Assembly (NCBI GenBank): GCA_019751575.1
Contig: JAIENF010000701.1
Span: forward strand, 1-7,874
From: Burkholderiales bacterium
GTDB lineage: Bacteria > Pseudomonadota > Gammaproteobacteria > Burkholderiales > CAIKXV01
Direction of reading: 5' to 3'
Length of the DNA: 7,874 bases
In this document: piece by piece, positions 1 to 5,900 of the stretch
How positions within the stretch are numbered: the stretch's first letter is position 1
How the letters are laid out: every line of letters starts with the position of its first letter
Notes under the pieces: model-generated
Told to the model about the DNA's origin: nothing
Database searches by the model: none
Seen by the model: the letters and a program-made list of their open reading frames with translations, nothing else
Translations under genes and position numbers: made by a program

Positions 1-34
1 CAGCCTGCTGCAGGGCCTTCATCAACAGACTCAT
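1..34 (-). CDS. Partial 5' end of a probable MSHA-locus TPR protein (MshN-like)
   Basis: Eleven codons are visible, reading MSLLMKALQQA, before the gene leaves the left edge. The ATG lies 18 bp after the stop codon of the secretin gene on the same strand, so it is very likely in the same operon. A start of the form MSLL-K-L-A is one I associate with the inner-membrane tetratricopeptide proteins (MshN type) that follow mshL/mshM in MSHA pilus loci. That identification is inference from 11 residues plus context. The upstream 18 bp contain only a weak CAGG as a ribosome-binding candidate. Another small pilus assembly protein could equally begin this way. Confidence 0.55.
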   Translation of the reverse strand, partial: MSLLMKALQQA

Positions 35-52
35 GGCAGCGGCAGCCTGGTC

Positions 53-1954
53 TCAGTTCGCCGGCGCGGCGCGCACGCTGGCCGCTGGCGCGCCGACAGG
101 CCTGGGGGACGGGCCGGCATCGCCCTGCGGGAGGAACCGCTGGAAGAACTTCAGCTCGTCGCTCTGGAGCGACGGGTTGGTGACCACCGTGGGCCGGATG
201 AAGATCACCAGTTCGGTCTTGGTCGCCCGCTCGTTGCGGAAGCTGAAGAGGTCGCCGATGCCCGGTTGCCTGGACAGCCAGGGTACCCCGTCGCGGTTGC
301 GCGATACATCGTCCTGCATCAGGCCGCCGAGGATCACCGTCTGGCCGCTGATCACCTGCAGCACCGACTCGAGCTCGCGTGTCTGGATCACCGGCACCAG
401 GTTCTGGATCGGCGCCACGCCCTGGCGCAGGCTGGGGTTCGGGTCGGCGACGGTACCTGTCACCCGGGTGATGGTCGGGCGCACGGTGAGCGTGACCTGG
501 CCGCTGTCGTTGATCTGCGGCGTCACCGCGAGCACGACGCCCACCGGGACCGTCTGCGCGGTGGTGTTGAACACCGTCGGCTGGATCGTCCCGCCTGCGG
601 TCACCGCACCCTGCTGCGCCTCGACCTGGAAGTAGACGAAGTTGTCGGTCACCCGCAGGATGGACGTCTGGTTGTTCAGCGCCATGATCTTCGGGCTCGA
701 CAGCACCTGCGTGTTGCCGAACTGCTGCAGCAGCTTGATCGCGGAGACGACGTTGCCGGAATCGGACGTGTAGCCGATGGATACCAGCGGCGGCGCGCCG
801 AGGTTGCTGCCGATCAGCTGCTGCTGGATCGAGAAGCCGCCGAAGCCGCGCAGGCGGCTCCAGTCGACGCCGGCCTGGTAGGCATCGTTCAGGCGGACCT
901 CGGCGATCGTGGCTTCGATCAGTACCTGGCGGCTGACGGCGCTGGTCACCCCGTCGAGATACTGCTGCACGAGCTGGTGCTGCCGCTCGGTGGCCAGCAC
1001 GTTGACCGTGCCGGCGAGCGGGTTGATCACCACGCTGTCGCGCACGTCGTTCGGCAACTGCTGCTGCGGGGTCGACTGCCCGAACACGGTGTTGAACAGG
1101 GTCGTCGATGCTGCACCGGCACGGCTCACCGCCTCGGCCTGTGCCAGGCGTTCATCGCGCTGCTGCCGCGCCTGTTCGGCGCGTTGCGCGCGGTCTTCGG
1201 CGGTCTGTGCCTGTGCACGCGACGAGCTCAGGATCGCCCGCACGTTGTCGCGGAGGGTCTCCCAGAAATTCGTCTGCGAGGTCGTGCGCACCAGCGTCGC
1301 CGAGGCATTCACCGCGCCGCCGGCACCTGCCGCCCCACCGAGCCCGGGGGCCGCACCCCCCCCGCCGGCGGCACCCGGGCCACCCGCTGCGCCCTGCTGG
1401 CCGCCGATCTGCCCCGAAGCGCCGATGGTCGCGACGGTGTCGCGCTGCATGTTCACGTAGTTGACCCGGTACACGCGGAAGAACGGCGTGTCCGGCTGGA
1501 CGATGATCGTGGCGCCTTCGGTGCGCACGCGCATGTCGACCTGGCGGCCGATCCGCTCGAGGATGGCCGGCAGCGTCTCGTTGATCGCGTTCAGCGTGAC
1601 CCGGCCGGTGAGGCCGGGGTGGATGTCGATGTTCTGCCGGGTATCGCGTGCCAGGGCCAGCAGCAGTTCGCGGACCGGGACGTCGCTGACCACCACACTG
1701 TAGGTGGCGACCTTTTCCGCCGGTTTCGGCGGCGGGACGAGACCGGTGATCCGGACCGGCGCCGGTACGTCTGCCACCGGGGCCTTCTCGCGTTCCGTGG
1801 TGAGGTGTCCCTGCGACTGCGGCAGTTCCGGCTTCACCTTCACCGGCGTGGTGCAGCCTGCGGCGAGCAGGGCGACAGCGAGCGCGGAAGCCAGGCGCGG
1901 CAGGGCCCTCGCCTCGGCGATCGTTTGCCGCTGGGGATGGCTCGGCGCGTTCAT
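53..1954 (-). CDS. mshL: MSHA-type pilus secretin lipoprotein MshL
   Basis: A 633-residue secretin, expected to form the multimeric outer-membrane channel through which an MSHA-type (type IV) pilus or related secretion machine exits. The N-terminus has a hydrophobic stretch at about residues 21-33 ending in the lipobox LLAAGC. Cys34 is the likely lipidated residue, so the protein may reach the outer membrane as a lipoprotein. An STN/secretin N-terminal domain covers about 85-160. A Gly/Ala-rich stretch (about 178-214) and a charged, Ala/Gln/Glu/Arg-rich probable coiled coil (about 245-278) follow. The N1-like segment with VVINPLAGTVNVLAT begins near 308. The secretin core runs from about 344 (LIEATIAEV) to 590, with the family signature SGQTVILGGLMQDD (536-549), WLSRQPGIGDLF and ELVIFIRPTVV. 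The start is supported by AGAGGA 7 bp upstream. The gene lies 154 bp after the ATPase gene and 18 bp before the next gene. PilQ or GspD is less likely given the lipobox, the size and the neighbours. The Gly-rich plus coiled-coil segment makes it somewhat longer than I would expect for MshL. Confidence 0.93.
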   Translation of the reverse strand: MNAPSHPQRQTIAEARALPRLASALAVALLAAGCTTPVKVKPELPQSQGHLTTEREKAPVADVPAPVRITGLVPPPKPAEKVATYSVVVSDVPVRELLLALARDTRQNIDIHPGLTGRVTLNAINETLPAILERIGRQVDMRVRTEGATIIVQPDTPFFRVYRVNYVNMQRDTVATIGASGQIGGQQGAAGGPGAAGGGGAAPGLGGAAGAGGAVNASATLVRTTSQTNFWETLRDNVRAILSSSRAQAQTAEDRAQRAEQARQQRDERLAQAEAVSRAGAASTTLFNTVFGQSTPQQQLPNDVRDSVVINPLAGTVNVLATERQHQLVQQYLDGVTSAVSRQVLIEATIAEVRLNDAYQAGVDWSRLRGFGGFSIQQQLIGSNLGAPPLVSIGYTSDSGNVVSAIKLLQQFGNTQVLSSPKIMALNNQTSILRVTDNFVYFQVEAQQGAVTAGGTIQPTVFNTTAQTVPVGVVLAVTPQINDSGQVTLTVRPTITRVTGTVADPNPSLRQGVAPIQNLVPVIQTRELESVLQVISGQTVILGGLMQDDVSRNRDGVPWLSRQPGIGDLFSFRNERATKTELVIFIRPTVVTNPSLQSDELKFFQRFLPQGDAGPSPRPVGAPAASVRAAPAN

Positions 1955-1961
1955 CTGCGGG

Positions 1962-1967
1962 TCCTCT
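1962..1967 (-). promoter_or_regulatory. Ribosome binding site of mshL
   Basis: On the minus strand this reads AGAGGA and lies 7 bp before the ATG at 1954. It is a good Shine-Dalgarno match and fixes the long-n-region start of the secretin lipoprotein, for which no later Met occurs before the lipobox. Confidence 0.7.
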
Positions 1968-2067
1968 GGGTCACGGGGTCCGGGCTGAGGGGGGGATATG
2001 GACTGACTCAGGACGGCGCGCGCGGACGAGCGAGCGTCATCCCATCATTCAGGTTACAGCCAATTGC

Positions 2068-2096
2068 AATATATTTCAATGATTTGCTGCGGTTAA
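2068..2096 (-). promoter_or_regulatory. Candidate sigma-70 promoter for mshL
   Basis: On the minus strand a -35-like TTAACC (2091-2096, 4 of 6 consensus bases) is followed after exactly 17 bp by a -10-like TATATT (2068-2073, 5 of 6). It lies in the most AT-rich stretch of an otherwise GC-rich window, between the ATPase stop and the secretin start. It would give a transcript with a leader of roughly 105 nt before mshL. A second element, TTGACA at 2107-2112, is a perfect -35 but has no usable -10 at 16-18 bp. The call is a pattern match, so the secretin gene could still be mainly read through from upstream. Confidence 0.45.
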
Positions 2097-2108
2097 CTAG
2101 AAACCCTG

Positions 2109-3596
2109 TCAACTCCCGGGCGCGCCGAGTTCGGTCCGGATGCCCTGCACCGTCCGCAGGTGAGGCGAAAACGTGCGCAGCGCGACCGGCAGGGTCTGCA
2201 TTGCAGCCACTGCCTCGGCACGACTGGCAAAGTCGCCATAGAACACGGTCATCGATGGCCGGTCACCGGCCCGCGTGCGGATCACGAACAGCAGGTCGGG
2301 TGTCACCTGCCGCGAAAGTGCGCGCAACTGCCGGTCGAGCTGGTCTTCGCTGGGCGCACCCATCAACTGGATGGTCACCCGGGTCGGCTCTGCCGATTTC
2401 AGCCATTCGCCGGTGGCGGCGAGCCTCGACGCGAGCAGGCTGCCTGCCGGCGTCGTCGGCGGCTGGCGGGGTGCTTCGGGCTCTGCCACGGGGGCGGCAG
2501 CAGCAGCGACCGGAGGTGCAGCGACCGGAGGGGCGGCGACCGGAGGGGCATCGATCGGAGGGGCAGCGGCGGGCGGGGCGGAGACCGCAGGCGCAGGGGC
2601 CGGGGATGCGGGTGCCGTCGAAGACGACGGCTCGGCCGTGCCCGCATCGGCGCCGGTGCCGATCACCAGGGCCGGCGGTTCCCGGCTGCTCGCCAGCAGC
2701 CAGGCGCCGGCGGTGATCGCCAGCATCGCAGCGAGCCCGGCCGCGATCGCCGGCCAGGCCCTGCCCGCGCCGGTGGCTGCGTCGCCTTGCGCGAACTCGC
2801 TGTCGCGGATCGCCGCCCTCACATGCCGGGTCGCGACTGCATGGGTGTTCTCGGAAAACGCGGCGAGCAGCGTCTTGTCGCCGAGCAGGTTCACCCGGCG
2901 GGTCAGGCCGGCCGATGCGCGAGCGATGCGCGACACGACCGCCGGCCCGAATACGTCCGGGCCCTTGTAGCCTGCCGCGCGCAGCCTGAAGTTGAGGTAG
3001 AGGCCGATGTCGGCGGCGGACAGTGGTGCGAGCGTGAAGCTGTGGGTGATGCGTTCGCGAAGCTGCCGGATCTCGGGTTTGCGCAGCAGGGCGTCGAGTT
3101 CCGGCTGGCCGAACAGCACGATCTGCAGCAGCTTGTGGCGGTCGGTCTCGAGGTTCGAGAGCAGGCGGATCTCTTCGAGCGTCGCGATCGGCATGCTCTG
3201 CGACTCTTCGACGAACAGCACGACCTGCCGTTGCCCGGCGTGGCATTCGAGCAGGAATGCGTTCAGGCGCTGCATCGCCTCGAGCCGGCCGGAGCCGGCC
3301 GGCAGCGGCAGTTCGAGTTCATGTGCGATCGCGTGCAGGATCTCGTCCGGGGAGACGCTCGGGTTGGCGAGGTAGATGCCGAGCACGTCGGCCGGCAGCC
3401 GCGCCTGCAGCATCCGGCAGAGCATGGTCTTGCCGCTGCCGACTTCGCCGGTCACCTTCACGATGCCTTCGCCCTGGCCGATCGCATACAGCAGGGCATC
3501 GAGGATGGCGCCGCGGTTGCCGCCACCGAAGAAGAAGTCGGTGTTCGGCGTGATGCGGAAGGGCGCTTCGCGCAGCCCGAAGAAGTCGTGGTACAT
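2109..3596 (-). CDS. ExeA/MshM-like AAA ATPase with transmembrane segment and C-terminal SPOR domain
   Basis: A 495-residue protein. Residues 1-265 are an ExeA/GspA/MshM-type AAA ATPase. They start with the family-typical [20 protein letters not shown] and carry Walker A GEVGSGKT (50-57), a Walker B-like VVLFVEES (125-132), LLSNLET (145-151), FGQPEL (162-167) and LRERI (179-183). A single transmembrane helix lies at about 282-302. It is followed by a Pro/Ala-rich linker (about 325-382) with PPVAA-type repeats and a SPOR-like domain (about 405-485), including VTIQLMGA and FYGDFASRAEA. The predicted topology is a cytoplasmic ATPase with a periplasmic peptidoglycan-binding end. In ExeA-type systems the ATPase helps a secretin assemble through the cell wall, which fits the mshL gene downstream. 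I chose the start at 3596 and not the longer frame from 3728, because homologues begin MYxDFFGL, GGAG lies 7 bp upstream, and it gives a TGATG overlap with the regulator gene. A DamX-like cell-division role is the main alternative. Confidence 0.88.
   Translation of the reverse strand: MYHDFFGLREAPFRITPNTDFFFGGGNRGAILDALLYAIGQGEGIVKVTGEVGSGKTMLCRMLQARLPADVLGIYLANPSVSPDEILHAIAHELELPLPAGSGRLEAMQRLNAFLLECHAGQRQVVLFVEESQSMPIATLEEIRLLSNLETDRHKLLQIVLFGQPELDALLRKPEIRQLRERITHSFTLAPLSAADIGLYLNFRLRAAGYKGPDVFGPAVVSRIARASAGLTRRVNLLGDKTLLAAFSENTHAVATRHVRAAIRDSEFAQGDAATGAGRAWPAIAAGLAAMLAITAGAWLLASSREPPALVIGTGADAGTAEPSSSTAPASPAPAPAVSAPPAAAPPIDAPPVAAPPVAAPPVAAAAAPVAEPEAPRQPPTTPAGSLLASRLAATGEWLKSAEPTRVTIQLMGAPSEDQLDRQLRALSRQVTPDLLFVIRTRAGDRPSMTVFYGDFASRAEAVAAMQTLPVALRTFSPHLRTVQGIRTELGAPGS
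2506..2595. repeat. 15-bp tandem repeat in the Pro/Ala linker of the AAA-SPOR gene
   Basis: Six adjacent 15-bp units. The first four read GCGACCGGAGGTGCA, GCGACCGGAGGGGCG, GCGACCGGAGGGGCA and TCGATCGGAGGGGCA on the plus strand. The last two (2566-2595) are degenerate. On the coding (minus) strand each unit encodes a five-residue APPVA/APPID-like step of the periplasmic linker. The length is a multiple of three, so gain or loss of units would change linker length without a frameshift. Confidence 0.85.
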
Positions 3597-5077
3597 CAGT
3601 CGGCTCCGCGATCGCGCGCCTGCATCCGGCTGTACAGCGTGGTGCGGCGCAGTCCGAGCAGCCGCGCAGCCTGGGCCAGGTTGCCGTGGGTCAGGAACAG
3701 CGCGGCCTGGATGTAGCTCTGTTCCCATTCGTGCAGCAACTGGTCGAGGTCGACCTGCCGTGCGCTGGCGAGGTGGCGGCGGGCCGACTCGATCGATCCC
3801 GAGTCGCCGGACGCGTCAGGCCGGCCGGAGATCGGCGGGACGGACACGGGACCGGCGACCGCTGCCTCGACATCCATCTCCGCCAGCAGTTGCGCCGGCG
3901 TCACCTGCGCCCCCGGATACTTCGTGGACAGCCGGATCACGATGTTGCGGAGTTCGCGCACGTTGCCCGGGAATCCGTACTGCATCCAGATGCGGCGGCT
4001 CTCATCGTCGAGCGCGAACGGCTCGCGGCCCGCACTGCCGGCCGGCGTGGCGTAGCGGCTGCGGAAATGGTCGAGCAGGAGCAGCCGGTCTTCGTCCAGG
4101 TCGCGCAGCGGGGGCACGGTGATCGCGAACACGGAAAGCCGGTGGTACAGGTCGCCCCGGAAGCGGCCGGCCTTCACTTCCTGGCGCAGGTCGCGGTTGG
4201 TGGCGGCGATCACCCGGGCATTCGAATGCCGGCTGGTGGTCTCGCCGACGCGCTGGAATTCACCGTCTTCCAGCACGCGCAGCAGCTTCGACTGGAGTTC
4301 GATCGGCAGCTCGCCGATCTCGTCGAGGAACAGCGTGGAGTCGGTGGCGTCCTCGAAGTAGCCGGCATGGGCGCCGGTGGCGCCGGTGAACGCGCCGCGA
4401 GCGTGGCCGAACAGCGTGGGTTCGACCAGGGTGGGCGCGATCGCGGCGCAGTTGAGCGCGACCAGCGGGCGCGCCGCATGCCCGCTGCGCATGTGCAGCG
4501 CACGCGCGACCAGCTCCTTGCCGCTGCCCGACTCTCCCTCGATAAGGACCGGGAACGGCGCGGCCGCATACTGGGCGATCTGCTGGCGCAGCCGCTCGAT
4601 CGCAGGGCTCGCGCCGATGATCGCCCGGTCGGGATCGTTGGCGGACTCTGCCGCCGGCGCACGGCTCACCTGCGCCAGCAAGGCGCGAAGCCGGTCGGGC
4701 GGACAGGGCTTGGGCACGAATTCCATCGCCCCGATCGCGCGGGCATGCCGTGCGTTCGCCTCGTCGTTCTGTCCCGACAGCACGATGATCTTCATCGTCG
4801 GCGACGCCGCCAGCAGTTCCGAGATCAGCCGGAAGCCCTCGTCCGGGCGGTGCGGGGACGGCGGCAGGCCGAGGTCGATCAGTGCCAGCCCCGGGACCCG
4901 GTCGAGCTGGCGCAGCAGCGCATGGACCTGCGCCCGCGAGGCGGCGACCATCACCTGGTAGTCGTTGCCCAACGAGTAGTCGAGGGTGTCCGTGATCAGC
5001 GGATCGTCGTCCACGATCAGCAGGTCGGGTTTGCGGTCGGCTGGCGCCATCTTGGGAAGGGAGGAGGGGGACGTCAT
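3596..5077 (-). CDS. Sigma-54-dependent response regulator (NtrC family, PrsR-like)
   Basis: A 493-residue transcriptional activator. The receiver domain (about 18-135) has the acidic pocket VDDD (22-25), probable phosphoacceptor Asp68 in [10 protein letters not shown], Ser101 and Lys123. The AAA+ sigma-54 interaction domain (about 153-400) has Walker A GESGSGKE (181-188), the sigma-54 contact loop GAFTGA (228-233), Walker [11 protein letters not shown] (249-258), sensor [16 protein letters not shown] and GNVRELRN (371-378). A Fis-type helix-turn-helix occupies about 463-486 ([20 protein letters not shown]). All residues needed for ATP hydrolysis and sigma-54 contact appear present. The receiver resembles PrsR of PEP-CTERM/exopolysaccharide loci as I remember that family. 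No partner histidine kinase lies in the window. The start at 5077 lies 16 bp after the ABC ATPase stop. An alternative ATG at 5155 would add 26 low-complexity residues and overlap that gene by 62 bp. Neither has a strong ribosome site. The 3' end overlaps the ATPase gene as TGATG, so the regulator is part of that transcription unit and may control pilus or envelope genes. Confidence 0.92.
   Translation of the reverse strand: MTSPSSLPKMAPADRKPDLLIVDDDPLITDTLDYSLGNDYQVMVAASRAQVHALLRQLDRVPGLALIDLGLPPSPHRPDEGFRLISELLAASPTMKIIVLSGQNDEANARHARAIGAMEFVPKPCPPDRLRALLAQVSRAPAAESANDPDRAIIGASPAIERLRQQIAQYAAAPFPVLIEGESGSGKELVARALHMRSGHAARPLVALNCAAIAPTLVEPTLFGHARGAFTGATGAHAGYFEDATDSTLFLDEIGELPIELQSKLLRVLEDGEFQRVGETTSRHSNARVIAATNRDLRQEVKAGRFRGDLYHRLSVFAITVPPLRDLDEDRLLLLDHFRSRYATPAGSAGREPFALDDESRRIWMQYGFPGNVRELRNIVIRLSTKYPGAQVTPAQLLAEMDVEAAVAGPVSVPPISGRPDASGDSGSIESARRHLASARQVDLDQLLHEWEQSYIQAALFLTHGNLAQAARLLGLRRTTLYSRMQARDRGAD
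3604..3607 (-). promoter_or_regulatory. Ribosome binding site of the AAA-SPOR ATPase gene
   Basis: GGAG on the minus strand, 7 bp before the ATG at 3596 and inside the last codons of the regulator gene. With the TGATG stop/start overlap it supports the short start and points to translational coupling of the two genes. Confidence 0.65.
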
Positions 5078-5093
5078 CTGCGCCGCTATCGTC

Positions 5094-5822
5094 TCATGCG
5101 GGCGCGTGGCCGATGCAGCGGAGAAAGGCCTGTTCCAGCCCGGTTTCGCCGGCATCGGCCATGAGGGCGGCCGGCGTCCCGAGGTAAGCCAGGCGTCCGT
5201 CGTGGATCACCGCCAGCCGGTCGCACAGGGCCGCCACGTCCTCCAGCGCATGCGAACTGAACAGCAGGGTGGTGCCGTCCCGGCGCAGGCGGCCGAGGGT
5301 GGCGCGTACCCGCGACCGGGCAAGCGGGTCGAGCCCGCTCATCGGCTCGTCGAGCACGGTCAGCGGGCGCCCGGCGAGCAGGCATGCCGACAGCCCCAGC
5401 TTCTGCAGCATGCCCTTGCTGAAGGTGCGGGCCGGTCGGTCCAGCGCCTCCGGGTCGAAATCGAGCGCCTGCAGCTGCGCTATCGCCACCGCCTCGTCGT
5501 GCACTGCGCCGCGCAGGGACGCGTGGTAGCGCAGGTAGTCGCGCCCGGTGAGGTAGTACGGCGGCGAGAACCGCTCCGGCAGCCAGGCGATCCGGTTGCG
5601 CGCCTCGGCACGGGTACTCGGCACCCCGAAGACACGGATCGTGCCGCTGTCGGCGCGGCAGTAGTCGAGCATGCAGCGCAGCAGCGTCGTCTTGCCGGCT
5701 CCGTTCACGCCGACCAGCGCGACGCTCTCGCCGGCGTTCACGGCGAACGACACATCGGCCGCGGCGCGCCTGCTGCCGAACTGCCGGTTCACGCCGGAAA
5801 ACTCGACCGCTGCGGGATGCAT
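5094..5822 (-). CDS. ABC-2-type exporter ATP-binding protein (CcmA/NatA-like), without adjacent permease
   Basis: A 242-residue ABC ATPase, the cytoplasmic energy-coupling subunit of an exporter. It has Walker A GVNGAGKTT (38-46), the LPE-type Q-loop region IAWLPERF (78-85) seen in ABC-2 ATPases, a variant signature FSKGM (134-138) instead of LSGGQ, Walker B LTVLDEPMSGLDP (154-166) and the H-loop SSH with His191. Family members normally pair with a multi-span ABC-2 permease encoded next to them. Here the downstream neighbour is the response regulator (16 bp away) and the upstream neighbour is the divergent mla operon, so the permease and the substrate are unknown. The start at 5822 gives a standard N-terminus (VEFSGVNRQFG) but has no recognisable Shine-Dalgarno sequence. 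It probably heads the minus-strand transcription unit. Substrate classes for this family range from drugs to polysaccharides and lipids, and the sequence does not decide between them. Confidence 0.9.
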   Translation of the reverse strand: MHPAAVEFSGVNRQFGSRRAAADVSFAVNAGESVALVGVNGAGKTTLLRCMLDYCRADSGTIRVFGVPSTRAEARNRIAWLPERFSPPYYLTGRDYLRYHASLRGAVHDEAVAIAQLQALDFDPEALDRPARTFSKGMLQKLGLSACLLAGRPLTVLDEPMSGLDPLARSRVRATLGRLRRDGTTLLFSSHALEDVAALCDRLAVIHDGRLAYLGTPAALMADAGETGLEQAFLRCIGHAPA

Positions 5823-5900
5823 CGCGAGTGTTGTCGAACCCGTAACTCACCGGTAAGGTGCGAGAGGATAGAATAGCGTCTTTCCACTTCCAGCCCGCGC
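5823..5900. promoter_or_regulatory. Divergent intergenic region between the ABC ATPase gene and mlaF
   Basis: A 78-bp space that must hold the 5' signals of both the minus-strand block and the mla operon. On the plus strand TAGAAT (5869-5874) is a 5-of-6 match to a -10 box. The hexamer 17 bp upstream (CTCACC) is a poor -35, so an activator-dependent or weak promoter is possible. A short inverted repeat CACC-GGTAA-GGTG (5848-5860) sits where the -35 would be and could be an operator. On the minus strand the same patch gives TATTCT as a weak -10, with no -35 match. AGAGGA (5863-5868) lies too far (32 bp) from the GTG start of mlaF to serve as its ribosome site. Confidence 0.4.

Larger units (their letters stand above)
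1955..2108 (-). other. Intergenic region between ATPase gene and mshL (mshL leader)
   Basis: A 154-bp non-coding gap inside an otherwise tightly packed minus-strand block. Its upstream half (about 2041-2107) is AT-rich and holds the promoter candidate. Its downstream half is GC-rich, with an alternating GC run (2015-2024) and a weak inverted repeat CTGAG/CTCAG (1985-1989 and 2007-2011, 17-nt loop). I see no hairpin plus T-run that would be an intrinsic terminator, no sigma-54 -24/-12 element with correct GG-N10-GC spacing, and no small ORF with a good ribosome site. Confidence 0.6.

Noticed and set aside
1985..2011. CTGAG/CTCAG inverted repeat as a terminator
   Set aside because: The arms are only 5 bp with a 17-nt loop and there is no T-run on either strand.
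2052..2068. Possible sigma-54 -24/-12 element in the gap before mshL (GG ... TTGCA, plus strand)
   Set aside because: The GG to GC spacing is 12, not 10, and the orientation points away from mshL.
266..2716. An 816-codon open frame on the plus strand opposite mshL, the gap and the ATPase gene
   Set aside because: Its translation is Arg/His/Gly/Ala-rich low-complexity sequence with no recognisable domain. It is the antisense shadow of GC-rich codon use in the real minus-strand genes, which carry full family motifs.
2160..3716. A 518-codon plus-strand frame and a 492-codon one at 3686-5164
   Set aside because: Both run antisense to the ATPase and regulator genes, have Arg-rich composition with no motifs, and lack good ribosome sites. 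They are GC-bias artefacts.
3597..3728. N-terminal extension of 44 residues on the AAA-SPOR ATPase
   Set aside because: It would overlap the helix-turn-helix coding end of the regulator. The residues are low-complexity, and the start at 3596 has a GGAG ribosome site and the family-typical MYHDFFGL beginning.
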